DNA of 59,671 nt from Lachnospiraceae bacterium. Lineage in GTDB: Bacteria; Bacillota; Clostridia; Lachnospirales; Lachnospiraceae. Of the stretch, positions 8,142 through 16,989 are shown piece after piece. The notes beneath the pieces are model-generated. The model did not search any database, was not told where the DNA came from, and saw only the letters and a program-made list of their open reading frames with translations. Numbering within the stretch: position 1 is the stretch's first letter; every line of letters starts with the position of its first letter. The stretch lies in NCBI GenBank assembly GCA_016281275.1, contig JAEEIH010000028.1, positions 1 through 59,671 on the forward strand, written 5' to 3'. A program made the position numbers and the translations under genes.

Positions 8142-9143
8142 ATGATAGTAGTATTGAAGCCGAACGTAGCTATGGAAAAGCAGGAGCGTCTCATTGATTG
8201 GCTTAAGAGTCTTTCACTTAATGTTCATGTTTCTACAGGAGAATTTCAGACCGTGCTAGGTCTTGTGGGTGATACCAGTACGGTTGATACATCGCTTCTT
8301 GAGAGCCTTGAAATCGTTGACACCGTGACGCGTGTATCCGATCCGTTTAAGCGTGCCAACAGAAAATTCCACCCCGAGGACACAGTGATCGACGTGAACG
8401 GAGTGAAGATCGGAGGAGGCAATTTTGCTATAATCGCCGGTCCGTGTTCGGTCGAATCCGAAGATCAGATCGTTACGATCGCAAAATCGGTTAAGGCTTC
8501 GGGTGCCAAGATGCTCAGAGGAGGTGCGTTTAAGCCGCGTACATCTCCTTATGATTTTCAGGGTCTGAAAAAAGAAGGCTTAAGGCTTCTTTCCATAGCA
8601 AAAAAAGAGACGGGACTTCCTGTCGTAACAGAAGTCATGAATGCAGCCGATCTGCCTCTTTTTGATGATGTCGACATAATTCAGGTGGGCGCCAGAAATA
8701 CTCAGAATTTCGATCTCTTAAAAGAACTCGGAACGGTAGGAAAGCCCATCCTTTTGAAGAGGGGTATTGCCGGAACACTTAAAGAACTGCTTATGAGCGC
8801 GGAGTATATCATGTCCAGCGGTAACGAGAAAGTAATCCTTTGCGAAAGAGGAATTCGTACGTACAGCGACTACACCCGTAACACCCTCGATCTTGCCGCA
8901 GTTCCCATGCTTCATGAGCTTTCACATCTTCCGGTGGTAGTTGATCCTTCGCATGCGACAGGTATAGCAAAGCTTGTTACTCCCATGGCTCTTGCAGCAT
9001 CTGTCTGCGGAGCGGACGGACTTGAGATTGAAGTACATAACAATCCCGAGCATGCATGGTCAGATGGAGCTCAGTCGCTCAGACCTGAGGACTTTGACAA
9101 GCTGGCAAAAAAAGTGTTTGCTTTAAGGGAAGTAATGGATTGA
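8142..9143 (+). CDS. aroF: 3-deoxy-7-phosphoheptulonate synthase (class I-beta DAHP synthase)
   Basis: Catalyses condensation of phosphoenolpyruvate and erythrose 4-phosphate, the first step of the shikimate pathway. The 333-residue protein has an N-terminal ferredoxin-like regulatory domain (about 1-70) followed by the TIM-barrel catalytic domain with AGPCSVES, GGAFKPRTSPYDFQG, QVGARNTQNF and the metal-binding VVDPSHATG and EVHNNPEHAWSDGAQ blocks. The N-terminal domain type is usually linked to Tyr/Phe feedback control. AGAGGAGG precedes the ATG. It is first in a seven-gene operon and is followed by tyrA after 41 bp. Confidence 0.95.
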   Translation: MIVVLKPNVAMEKQERLIDWLKSLSLNVHVSTGEFQTVLGLVGDTSTVDTSLLESLEIVDTVTRVSDPFKRANRKFHPEDTVIDVNGVKIGGGNFAIIAGPCSVESEDQIVTIAKSVKASGAKMLRGGAFKPRTSPYDFQGLKKEGLRLLSIAKKETGLPVVTEVMNAADLPLFDDVDIIQVGARNTQNFDLLKELGTVGKPILLKRGIAGTLKELLMSAEYIMSSGNEKVILCERGIRTYSDYTRNTLDLAAVPMLHELSHLPVVVDPSHATGIAKLVTPMALAASVCGADGLEIEVHNNPEHAWSDGAQSLRPEDFDKLAKKVFALREVMD

Positions 9144-9184
9144 TTAGTTATTTGTAATAACATGTTTTCACGGGAGGCGGAAAA

Positions 9185-10015
9185 ATGCGTATAGGCGTTG
9201 TCGGACTCGGTTTGATCGGTGGATCTTTTGCAAAAGCATACAAAAAAGAGGGTCATCAGGTAATGGCACTTGATACCGATAAAAAGACAATCGGATTTGC
9301 AGCTCTTTACGGCGCTATCGACGGAGAACTCACCGATGAGCTCATTCCCACCTGCGACCTTATCCTCATATGTACATACCCGGAAGCAGCCATAGCTTTT
9401 ATGACGGAAAAAGGTCCGTTGTTTGGCAAGCAACCCGTTGTTATTGACGCTTGCGGTACAAAGGAGGTTGTTGTAAGGGCAGGCATGGAGCTGGCAAAGC
9501 GGTACGGATTTACGTACGTCGGAGGTCATCCGATGGCAGGAACCCAGTTTTCCGGATTTAAGTATGCAAGGGAAAACCTTTTTAAGGGTGCTCCGATGGC
9601 AATAGTACCTCCTGTTTACGATGATCCTGTTTTTCTTGATAACATAAAGAAACTCCTTGCGCCCGCCGGTTTTGGGAAACTTACGATAACAACTGCAGAA
9701 GAACATGATAAGGTTATCGCGTTCACTTCACAGCTCGCACATGTTGTTTCAAACGCATATGTAAAAAGTCCTTCCTCACGACTTCATAGCGGTCTTTCGG
9801 CAGGAAGTTACAAGGATCTGACGCGGGTTGCCTGGCTTAACCCGGGGATGTGGACACAGCTGTTTATGGAAAATTCAGACAATCTGATTTTTGAAATAGA
9901 TACACTCATCGCGAATCTTAAGGAATATCGTGATGCAATTGAAGCAGGCGACAAGAAAAAGCTGTATCGTATTCTCGACGACGGCAGAAAGATCAAAGAG
10001 GAGGTTGACGGCTGA
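9185..10015 (+). CDS. tyrA: Prephenate dehydrogenase
   Basis: Oxidatively decarboxylates prephenate to 4-hydroxyphenylpyruvate for tyrosine synthesis. The N-terminus is a Rossmann fold (VGLGLIGGSFAKAY), followed by the VGGHPMAGTQFSG motif and the helical dimerisation domain with the conserved FTSQLAHVVSNA block (catalytic His). At 276 residues it is the short form with no ACT domain and no fused chorismate mutase. GGGAGG precedes the ATG. The stop TGA overlaps the aroB ATG by one base (TGATG), indicating translational coupling. Confidence 0.95.
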   Translation: MRIGVVGLGLIGGSFAKAYKKEGHQVMALDTDKKTIGFAALYGAIDGELTDELIPTCDLILICTYPEAAIAFMTEKGPLFGKQPVVIDACGTKEVVVRAGMELAKRYGFTYVGGHPMAGTQFSGFKYARENLFKGAPMAIVPPVYDDPVFLDNIKKLLAPAGFGKLTITTAEEHDKVIAFTSQLAHVVSNAYVKSPSSRLHSGLSAGSYKDLTRVAWLNPGMWTQLFMENSDNLIFEIDTLIANLKEYRDAIEAGDKKKLYRILDDGRKIKEEVDG

Positions 10016-11073
10016 TGCAGGTAGTAACGGTTAATGCCAGTAAAAAATATGATGTTAAGATCGGAACGGGTTTTGTCGGAAATCTCGGAGAAGAGATCGC
10101 TCCGCTCATGTCGGGGAAAAAGGTCATGCTTGTTTCCGATGACAAGGTATTCTCTCTATACGGAGAGAGAGCCGTCAGTTCACTCGAAAAATCCGGATAT
10201 ATCGTATCGATCTTTACTTTCCCGAACGGCGAGGACAGTAAGAACATAAATAATTACACCAATCTTGTTGAAGCGTTGTTTGATGCGCAGCTTACAAGAA
10301 AGGATCTTGTGATAGCGCTTGGAGGAGGAGTGGTTACGGATCTGGCAGGATTTGCGGCTGCTACGTTCCAACGCGGCGTGGGGATCGTCATGGTTCCTAC
10401 GACACTTCTTGCGGCAGTTGATGCTTCTGTCGGCGGGAAGAATGGGATCAATCTTACGAAAGGGAAAAACCAGATAGGTACTTTTTATCAGCCTCTCGAA
10501 GTTCTTTGTGATATAGAAACTCTTTGGACGCTGCCCGGGGAGGAATATATAAACGGGTGCTCGGAGATAATCAAATATGCAATGATCGTTAATGACGGGC
10601 TTTTTGAACTCATCAGAGACAAGGAAGTAATTGACCAGTACGAAGAGATCATCACGAGATGTATTACCATAAAGAGAGATTACGTGGAGGCGGATGAATT
10701 TGATGTCGGAAAGCGCATGATGCTTAATTTCGGTCATACAATCGGTCATGCTGTGGAGGCGTGCAGCGGTTATAAGATACCTCACGGAAGAGCGGTTGCG
10801 ATCGGCATGTCGGCCATTACCAAGGCTGCCGTTGTCAACGGCTATTGTACGGAAGACACAAGAATGCAACTTGATGAACTTCTTGAGCAGTACGAACTTC
10901 TCGATGAACTTCCTTTTAAGGCCGAAGACCTTATGGAATGTGTTAAGGTTGACAAGAAAAACAGTTCCGGAATGCTCAGGATCGTTATTCCAAAGGCGAT
11001 CGGGATCTGTACGATCAAGGAAATATATAAAGAAGAATGCTTTAAATGGATTGTCCTCGGAGGTGCCAGATAA
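10015..11073 (+). CDS. aroB: 3-dehydroquinate synthase
   Basis: Converts DAHP to 3-dehydroquinate with NAD and a divalent metal. Diagnostic segments are GGGVVTDLAGFAAATFQRG, PTTLLAAVDASVGGKNGIN (substrate and NAD binding) and the metal ligands in NGCSEIIKYAMI, FGHTIGHAVE and HGRAVAIGM. Length (352) is normal. It is translationally coupled to tyrA through a TGATG overlap and followed directly by aroA. A long open frame on the opposite strand is only a shadow of this gene. Confidence 0.96.
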   Translation: MQVVTVNASKKYDVKIGTGFVGNLGEEIAPLMSGKKVMLVSDDKVFSLYGERAVSSLEKSGYIVSIFTFPNGEDSKNINNYTNLVEALFDAQLTRKDLVIALGGGVVTDLAGFAAATFQRGVGIVMVPTTLLAAVDASVGGKNGINLTKGKNQIGTFYQPLEVLCDIETLWTLPGEEYINGCSEIIKYAMIVNDGLFELIRDKEVIDQYEEIITRCITIKRDYVEADEFDVGKRMMLNFGHTIGHAVEACSGYKIPHGRAVAIGMSAITKAAVVNGYCTEDTRMQLDELLEQYELLDELPFKAEDLMECVKVDKKNSSGMLRIVIPKAIGICTIKEIYKEECFKWIVLGGAR

Positions 11074-11075
11074 AG

Positions 11076-12422
11076 GTGATAAGCAGTTTGAATCCTGATA
11101 ATAAAACGATGTCATCGGATTACCGCCGTAATGATACAATAACCGTTAAATGCGGACCGGTAAGCGGGTCTGTCAGTGTCCCCGCTTCGAAATCTGTTGT
11201 ACACAGGCTTCTTATATGCGCTGCATTGGCTGAAATGCCATGTACGGTTTCGGCGCAGAATATATCGAAGGACATTGACGCTACCATTTCGTGCCTGAAC
11301 AGTATGGGCGCTGAGATCGTTAAGAGCTGTTCCGACGAAAAGAAAGAATCAATGAACGGTTCTGTCCAAGTCTGTATTACCGTAAATAAAGGTGTTACAC
11401 GAGGCGGTGAATGTGACGCATATTGCGGCGAGAGCGGTTCGACGCTTCGTTTTCTTATTCCCGTTGCATGTGCTCTCGGTAAAAACGTCAGATTCCACAT
11501 GGAAGGAAAGCTGCCCGAAAGACCTCATTCGGTACTTACCGATGAACTCAGAAAGCACGGGGCTACTGTTTCTCAGAAAGGCAGCATTCTGGAGATCGGC
11601 GGTATGCTTTCGGCCGGTACATTCAGGATTGCGGGAAACGTTTCTTCACAGTTTATATCGGGTCTCTTGTTCGCGCTTCCTCTTCTCGATGGGGATTCGA
11701 AGATCGTGATAACCGGAAAACGTGAATCGGAATCATATATTGGGATGACTCTCGATGCTGTTATATCATCGGGGATAGAAGTCAGAACAACGAGTGATGG
11801 ATTTTTGGTCGGCGGTGGTCAAAGCTACGCGGTTAAGGAATTCTGCGAAGCCGAAAGAGACTGGTCGGGGGCAGCGTTTCTTTTTTGCATGGGAGCAATG
11901 TCCGAAAAAGGGATCACTGTATGCGGCATGAACAGTGCGTCACATCAGGGAGACAGAAAGATAATCGACCTTATTAAGGAATTTGGGTGCGAAGTAATAT
12001 ATAACGGGAGTGATATCACCGTAAAAAAAGGGAAATGCAGACCGCTTGATGTTGATGCTTCGGATATTCCCGATCTTGTCCCCGTGCTTTCGATACTGTT
12101 TTGCGCGGCAAAAGGCAGAAGCGTTATCAGAAATGCACAAAGGCTTCGGTTTAAGGAATCGGACAGACTTGCATCGACATCGGCGATGATACGTTCGCTC
12201 GGAGGCGAGGCGGAGGTGACGGAAGACGGACTTGTGATCTATGGAACCGGTTCGCTTGTCGGAGGGAAGGTTGATACCTTTAACGATCATCGTATCGCAA
12301 TGTCGGCGGCAACGGCTGCCGGTATCTGCCGCAGTGATGTGATAATACCCGGAGCAAGCTGCGCCGATAAATCTTATCCGGGATTTTTTAACGTCTTAAA
12401 CAATTTACAAAAAGAAGCATAA
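11076..12422 (+). CDS. aroA: 3-phosphoshikimate 1-carboxyvinyltransferase (EPSP synthase)
   Basis: Transfers the enolpyruvyl group of PEP to shikimate 3-phosphate. Family blocks are VPASKSVVHRLLICAALAE, ESGSTLRFLIPVAC, the substrate-binding RDWSGAAFLF, RFKESDRLAS and NDHRIAMSAATAAG. An ATG at 11046 would overlap aroB by 28 bp, but GGAGGT at 11059-11064 lies 11 bases before an in-frame GTG at 11076, three bases after the aroB stop, so I prefer that start; ATG 11109 is a further possibility without a clear ribosome binding site. The linker before the first conserved block (DYRRNDTITVKCG) is short and normal. Confidence 0.94.
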   Translation: MISSLNPDNKTMSSDYRRNDTITVKCGPVSGSVSVPASKSVVHRLLICAALAEMPCTVSAQNISKDIDATISCLNSMGAEIVKSCSDEKKESMNGSVQVCITVNKGVTRGGECDAYCGESGSTLRFLIPVACALGKNVRFHMEGKLPERPHSVLTDELRKHGATVSQKGSILEIGGMLSAGTFRIAGNVSSQFISGLLFALPLLDGDSKIVITGKRESESYIGMTLDAVISSGIEVRTTSDGFLVGGGQSYAVKEFCEAERDWSGAAFLFCMGAMSEKGITVCGMNSASHQGDRKIIDLIKEFGCEVIYNGSDITVKKGKCRPLDVDASDIPDLVPVLSILFCAAKGRSVIRNAQRLRFKESDRLASTSAMIRSLGGEAEVTEDGLVIYGTGSLVGGKVDTFNDHRIAMSAATAAGICRSDVIIPGASCADKSYPGFFNVLNNLQKEA

Positions 12423-12492
12423 GTGGCCTGATACATGGTCGTGTGTCGGGCTTGACGTTCCGTTTATTCCTTCCGGAAAAGCCGTAGGGGAA

Positions 12493-12518
12493 TCGGAAGC
12501 GTTAAAAGATGCTTCCGA
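12493..12518 (+). promoter_or_regulatory. Hairpin directly upstream of the aroC ribosome binding site
   Basis: A perfect 8-bp stem (TCGGAAGC/GCTTCCGA) with a 10-base loop ends exactly where GAGGAG (12519-12524) starts. It could modulate aroC translation or mark an mRNA processing site in the 108-bp gap after aroA. Confidence 0.45.
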
Positions 12519-12530
12519 CGAGGAGTGATT

Positions 12531-13598
12531 ATGTCAAGTTCATACGGAGAAAATCTGAAACTCACAATATTCGGTCAATCGCATTCGACAGCGATCGGCA
12601 TGACGCTTGAGGGGATTCCCGCGGGTCATTGTATCGATATGGAAGCCCTCAAAAAGTTTATGACGAGACGTGCTCCCGGGGGAGCCTCATGGTCGACCCC
12701 GAGGAAGGAAGCCGATCTTCCCGAGTTTCTTGGCGGCATCGTAGATGACACGACATGCGGTGCTCCTCTTGCCGCTATCATTCATAATACAAACACCAGA
12801 TCATCGGATTACGAGGAACTAAGGAGAATTCCCAGACCCGGTCACGCAGATCTCACGGCACAGATCAAATACGGCGGTTTTCAGGACGTTAGCGGGGGCG
12901 GTCATTTTTCAGGCAGATTGACGGCACCCATGTGTATTGCAGGGGGTATATGCAGGCAACTGCTTGAAAAAGAAGGTATAAGCGTTATGGCGAGAGTACT
13001 TTCGGTCGGTGGGATCAGTGACGAAGGTGATTTCTCTGAGCCTCTTGATGATAAGCTTTTCCCTGTTGTCAGTGATGAACGGGGTCAAATGATGAAGGAA
13101 CTTATCGATACGGTCCGTGCCGAAGGCGATTCGGTCGGCGGCGTGATCGAATGTGTTGTCACGGGCCTGCCCGCAGGTATCGGCGATCCTATGTTTGACG
13201 GCATGGAAAACAGGATTGCGCAGATAGTGTTCGGAATTCCCGCGGTTAAAGGAATTGAATTCGGTGCGGGGTTTGAAGTCGCAAGAAGAAAAGGCAGCGA
13301 GAATAACGATCCTTACAGGGTAACGGATGGCAAGATCGTTGCCGAAAGTAATAACGCAGGAGGTGTCCTTGGCGGCATCACAAACGGAATGCCGCTGGTT
13401 TTCCGCGCGGCATTTAAGCCGACGCCTTCTATAGCCAAGGAACAGAAGAGCGTTGATATGAAGTCGTTCCAAAATGAGATCCTTGAGGTCAAGGGACGCC
13501 ACGATCCCTGCATTGTGGTACGTGCCGTGCCGGTTGTCGAGGCAGCTGCGGCAATTGCTTGCTATGACGCGCTGCTTAGTCGAAAAAAAGAAATATAG
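12531..13598 (+). CDS. aroC: Chorismate synthase
   Basis: Converts EPSP to chorismate with reduced FMN, the last shikimate step. It begins GENLKLTIFGQSHSTAIG (the SHS segment carries a catalytic His), followed by RAPGGASWSTPRKE, RPGHADLTAQIKYGGF and SGGGHFSGRLTAP, with the second His/Arg region near VKGRHDPCIVVRAVPVVEA. Length (355) is normal. A GTG at 12525 is adjacent to the GAGGAG at 12519-12524, leaving no spacer, so ATG 12531 is chosen with 6-base spacing. A potential hairpin lies just upstream. Confidence 0.95.
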   Translation: MSSSYGENLKLTIFGQSHSTAIGMTLEGIPAGHCIDMEALKKFMTRRAPGGASWSTPRKEADLPEFLGGIVDDTTCGAPLAAIIHNTNTRSSDYEELRRIPRPGHADLTAQIKYGGFQDVSGGGHFSGRLTAPMCIAGGICRQLLEKEGISVMARVLSVGGISDEGDFSEPLDDKLFPVVSDERGQMMKELIDTVRAEGDSVGGVIECVVTGLPAGIGDPMFDGMENRIAQIVFGIPAVKGIEFGAGFEVARRKGSENNDPYRVTDGKIVAESNNAGGVLGGITNGMPLVFRAAFKPTPSIAKEQKSVDMKSFQNEILEVKGRHDPCIVVRAVPVVEAAAAIACYDALLSRKKEI

Positions 13599-13656
13599 TG
13601 TGGTCCACCCATGGTCACCACGCTCCGCCATTTAAATAATTGTGAAAGGTCTAGAT

Positions 13657-14421
13657 ATGTTCAAATGCGGTTTGCTTGGGAGAAAGCTCGGTCACAGCAT
13701 CTCTCCCCAAATACATTCCATGCTTGCAGATTACTCGTACGAGCTCTTTGAGAAGGAAGAGGACGAGGTCGGCGCGTTTATAGAGGCAAAAGAATATGAC
13801 GGTCTTAACGTTACCATCCCGTACAAGAAGACTGTATTTCGGTATATGGATGAAGTAAGCGATGTGGCCCGTAAACTCGGCAGCATAAATACGATAGTTA
13901 AGCGTAAAGACGGATCACTGTACGGTGACAATACGGATGTTTTCGGTTTCGGTGAGCTTCTGAGAGTCTTCGGAGCAAAGCCGGCGGAGAAGAAAGTGCT
14001 TGTGCTCGGCAGCGGTGGCGCTTCGGTTTCTGTTAAATACGTGCTTGAGTCGGTCGGAGCACACACGGTAACAATTAGCAGGAGTGGTGAAGACAACTAC
14101 AATAATCTCGAGAAACACAAAGATGCGTCGTATATTGTTAATACAACGCCTGTAGGGATGTTTCCGAATGTCGGTGAGACTCCGCTTGATCCTGCTCTTT
14201 TTGAGGCGTGTGAGGGTGTTGTTGACATAATTTACAATCCTCCCGTAACAAAGCTTATGGAGCTTGCGGGGAAAGCAGGCATTTCTTCTGTGAACGGGCT
14301 GTATATGCTGGTCGCTCAAGCGGCGAAAAGCTCCGCACTGTTCCGGGGTGTGGAGGCGGATGATTCCTTGATTGAAGGTATATATAACAATCTCAGAGAA
14401 CAATCGTTTACCGCTCATTGA
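13657..14421 (+). CDS. aroE: Shikimate dehydrogenase
   Basis: NADP(H)-dependent reduction of 3-dehydroshikimate to shikimate. The substrate domain has LLGRKLGHSISPQIH and the catalytic lysine in NVTIPYKK; the nucleotide domain has VLGSGGASVSVKYVL and a VNTTPVGMFP block. The C-terminal NGLYMLVAQAAKS (substrate Gln) is present. A GTG at 13642 extends the frame, but GAAAGG 7 bases before ATG 13657 favours the latter (254 residues). The upstream gap holds a TGGTCC palindrome (13598-13620). Confidence 0.94.
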   Translation: MFKCGLLGRKLGHSISPQIHSMLADYSYELFEKEEDEVGAFIEAKEYDGLNVTIPYKKTVFRYMDEVSDVARKLGSINTIVKRKDGSLYGDNTDVFGFGELLRVFGAKPAEKKVLVLGSGGASVSVKYVLESVGAHTVTISRSGEDNYNNLEKHKDASYIVNTTPVGMFPNVGETPLDPALFEACEGVVDIIYNPPVTKLMELAGKAGISSVNGLYMLVAQAAKSSALFRGVEADDSLIEGIYNNLREQSFTAH

Positions 14422-14503
14422 CGTTATATCAAAAGGTAGTCCGATACATGGTCGTTTGTCGCGCATCGAACGTGACGACACGTATGATATGAGAGGAGAG
14501 AAC

Positions 14504-14938
14504 ATGAAAATACTAGTAATTAACGGACCAAACATAAATATGCTCGGAATCAGAGAACCCGGCATCTACGGGACACAAGACTATATGTCTCTTCGTAAAC
14601 TACTCGAGGATACAGGTAATGAGCTTGGGATTACAGTCGAAGAATTTCAGTCCAACCACGAAGGTGATATTGTTGACAAAATTCAGCATGCATATCGCAG
14701 ATTTGACGGAATTGTTATAAATCCTGCCGCATATACCCATACAAGCGTTGCAATCCTTGACGCTCTTAAGGCGGTCGGTATTCCGACGGTAGAGGTGCAC
14801 ATTTCCGATGTGTCTGCCCGTGAAGACTTCAGGCAGATTTCCTATGTGCGTGAATACTGTGTAAAAACCATTTCCGGTCTCGGAACAGAAGGATACAGAC
14901 AAGCGATCATTTTTCTGAAAGACTATATCGTCAGATAA
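14504..14938 (+). CDS. aroQ: Type II 3-dehydroquinate dehydratase
   Basis: Trans-dehydration of 3-dehydroquinate to 3-dehydroshikimate. The dodecameric type II enzyme is recognised from the start (ILVINGPNINMLGIREPGIYG; the Tyr is catalytic), EFQSNHEGDIVD, the VINPAAYTHTSVAI block and VEVHISDVSAREDFRQ with the catalytic His. AGAGGAGAG precedes ATG 14504; the open frame upstream has no family similarity. Length of 144 residues is typical. It is last in the aro operon, about 80 bp after aroE, and is followed by a terminator. Confidence 0.95.
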   Translation: MKILVINGPNINMLGIREPGIYGTQDYMSLRKLLEDTGNELGITVEEFQSNHEGDIVDKIQHAYRRFDGIVINPAAYTHTSVAILDALKAVGIPTVEVHISDVSAREDFRQISYVREYCVKTISGLGTEGYRQAIIFLKDYIVR

Positions 14939-14952
14939 GAAAACTTTAATTT

Positions 14953-14984
14953 CGGTGTTGATCACACTATCAAGCACCGTTTTA
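14953..14984 (+). terminator. Terminator of the aro operon
   Basis: CGGTGTTGAT pairs with ATCAAGCACCG (one bulged base) around a short loop, followed by TTTTAT. It directly follows aroQ and precedes a new promoter. Confidence 0.7.
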
Positions 14985-15006
14985 TGTAGCACAGAATGAT
15001 TAAATA

Positions 15007-15015
15007 TGGTATAAT
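15007..15015 (+). promoter_or_regulatory. Extended -10 promoter of the alcohol dehydrogenase gene
   Basis: TGGTATAAT is an extended -10 element without a good -35 box. A 12-bp inverted repeat (15016-15027 and 15038-15049, two G-T pairs) starts immediately after it and is followed by a T-rich stretch, so it may be an operator over the start site or a leader hairpin. Confidence 0.55.
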
Positions 15016-15088
15016 GACAGTCGGCACACGATGTGTGGTGCCGGCTGTTATTGTTTGGTTTTTATATGTATATTTTCAGAGAGCGCTT

Positions 15089-16291
15089 ATGAATAATTTT
15101 GTTTATGATACGCCCACAAAAGTATATTTCGGAAGAGATGAAGAACTTAAGGTGGGAAAACTGATCGCGAATTACAGACCGAAAAAGGTTCTTGTTCATT
15201 ACGGGTGTTCCAGCGCAAAACGAAGCGGACTTCTTGACAGAGTACGTGATTGCCTCACGCAGGAAGGAATTCTGTTTGTTGAACTCGGAGGAGTTGTTGC
15301 AAATCCCGAACTCGGCCTCGTCAGAGAAGGGATCAAGCTCTGTAAAGAAGAAGGCGTTGATTTTATCCTGGCGGTAGGAGGCGGATCCGTCATGGATTCT
15401 GCGAAGGATATTGCGAACGGAGTAGCGAATCCCGCTGATGATGTTTGGGATTTCTCGTGCGGTAAGGCTGTGCCTCAATACACGCTTAATAAGGGTTGCA
15501 TACTTACGATCGCCGCCGCAGGTTCGGAAATGTCAAATTCATGCGTCATTACAAACGAACAGACAGGCGAGAAGAGAGGATACGGATGTCCGCAAAACAG
15601 GATGGATTTTGCCATCGAGAATCCTGAGCTTACGTACACCGTGAGTGCTTATCAAACGGCATGCGGCGCCGTTGACATCTCGATGCACACGATAGAACGG
15701 TATTTCTGCCCCGGAGAAGCAACATATCTTACGGATTCTATCGCTGAAGCGGTAATTAAGAATGCGATCAGAGCAGGTAACGAATGTCTTGCCGATCCGA
15801 AGAATTATGATGCCAGAGCCAATATGATGTGGGCTTCGTCTCTCGCGCACAACGGTCTGACACAGTGCGGAAGAAGATTCCAGCTTGTGGTTCACCAACT
15901 TGAGCATGAGGTTTCGGGAATGTACCCGGGTATTGCTCACGGCGCGGGACTTGCGGCACTTTGGTGCAGTTGGGCACGATATACATATTCCGCCAATATC
16001 GGAAGATGGATGCAGTACGCCGTAAGGGTTTGGAATGTTGAATCTGATCTTGAAAATCCCGAGAGGATGATACTTGAGGCAATAAAAAAGCAGGAAGACT
16101 GGTACAGGTCGATGAGGATGCCGGTTTCGCTCAGAGAGCTGTCGGTCAAGGAAAGTGACCTTCCCACGCTTGCTCTGCGATGCTCGAGAGATAAAAAGAG
16201 AACGCTTGACGGTTATATGAAGCTCGGCTATGACGAAATACTTGACATTTACAAAATGGCATACGGGGAAGAAATAGACGATCTTATTTGA
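15089..16291 (+). CDS. Iron-containing alcohol dehydrogenase (butanol dehydrogenase type)
   Basis: A group III, metal-dependent NAD(P)H alcohol dehydrogenase, probably reducing aldehydes formed in fermentation. The protein starts NNFVYDTPTKVYFGRDE, typical of the BdhA/YqhD branch, has the nucleotide-binding GGGSVMDSAKDIA and the metal ligands Asp and His in GAVDISMHTIERY and two more His in HQLEHEVSGMYPGIAHGAGLA. About 400 residues, normal length. The frame is open upstream, but the family starts at ATG 15089; the ribosome binding site is weak (AGAGAG). It has its own promoter and is followed after 23 bp by thiN. Substrate and cofactor preference are inferred. Confidence 0.88.
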   Translation: MNNFVYDTPTKVYFGRDEELKVGKLIANYRPKKVLVHYGCSSAKRSGLLDRVRDCLTQEGILFVELGGVVANPELGLVREGIKLCKEEGVDFILAVGGGSVMDSAKDIANGVANPADDVWDFSCGKAVPQYTLNKGCILTIAAAGSEMSNSCVITNEQTGEKRGYGCPQNRMDFAIENPELTYTVSAYQTACGAVDISMHTIERYFCPGEATYLTDSIAEAVIKNAIRAGNECLADPKNYDARANMMWASSLAHNGLTQCGRRFQLVVHQLEHEVSGMYPGIAHGAGLAALWCSWARYTYSANIGRWMQYAVRVWNVESDLENPERMILEAIKKQEDWYRSMRMPVSLRELSVKESDLPTLALRCSRDKKRTLDGYMKLGYDEILDIYKMAYGEEIDDLI

Positions 16292-16314
16292 TTCGCTTTT
16301 AAGAGGAGTTTAAA

Positions 16315-16944
16315 ATGGCTGTTAAAGAATATATCTGTGGAATAGTTTCCGGTGGGGATAAAGCACCCCTTGACGGTATTGAAGAGTGCGGTTTGATCAT
16401 TGCATGCGACAGAGGATACACACATCTTACAGAGGCGGGTCTTGTTGCAGATCTTTTTGTCGGAGATTTTGATTCATGTGATGAAAACACTCTTGATAAT
16501 ATTCCCCGTCTTGAACTCGAAAAGGAAAAGGATGATACGGATACTTTGGCCGCTATAAGATTTGCCATAGGACAGGGGATTACACAGCTTAGGATGTATT
16601 GTTGCTTCGGAGGAAGGATAGATCATTTTCTCGGTAATGTTCAGGCAGCTTCATATGCCGCATCGCTTGGTGTAAAAGTCAGCATGTGTGATGAAAACAC
16701 AGAGATGTATTTCCTTAATTCAGGGTCGATCACCATTGAAAAGAGAGAAGGCTATTCGCTTTCGTTGCTTTCTGTATCAGACAGTGCTTCGGGTGTTTGG
16801 ATTGAAGGCGCAAAATACCCGTTAAAGGATAAGACCATATCGAATCTGTTTCCGATCGGCATCAGTAACGAATGGATCGATGATGTTACGATCACGGTAA
16901 AGAACGGAGTTATCGTTGTTATGTGTTGCAAAATGAACGGATGA
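16315..16944 (+). CDS. thiN: Thiamine pyrophosphokinase
   Basis: Transfers pyrophosphate from ATP to thiamine to give TPP. The N-terminal catalytic domain has ACDRGYTHL, GDFDSCD and KDDTDTLAA (acidic metal and ATP ligands) and the GGRIDHFLGN motif; the C-terminal beta-sandwich binds thiamine. At 209 residues it matches the bacterial ThiN family. AAGAGGAG lies 7 bases before the ATG. It sits between an alcohol dehydrogenase and the YhaO/YhaN pair with short spacings, probably in one transcript, although no functional link is evident. In many Firmicutes it follows rpe/rsgA instead. Confidence 0.9.
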   Translation: MAVKEYICGIVSGGDKAPLDGIEECGLIIACDRGYTHLTEAGLVADLFVGDFDSCDENTLDNIPRLELEKEKDDTDTLAAIRFAIGQGITQLRMYCCFGGRIDHFLGNVQAASYAASLGVKVSMCDENTEMYFLNSGSITIEKREGYSLSLLSVSDSASGVWIEGAKYPLKDKTISNLFPIGISNEWIDDVTITVKNGVIVVMCCKMNG

Positions 16945-16989
16945 TACCCGGTCCGTCAGTAGTTTTCAGTCATACAGAACGGAGTTTTC

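Noticed and set aside
10180..11139. Long open frame on the minus strand opposite aroB (about 319 codons)
   Set aside because: It lies wholly antisense to a clear aroB, has no recognisable motif, and its composition is that of a shadow frame.
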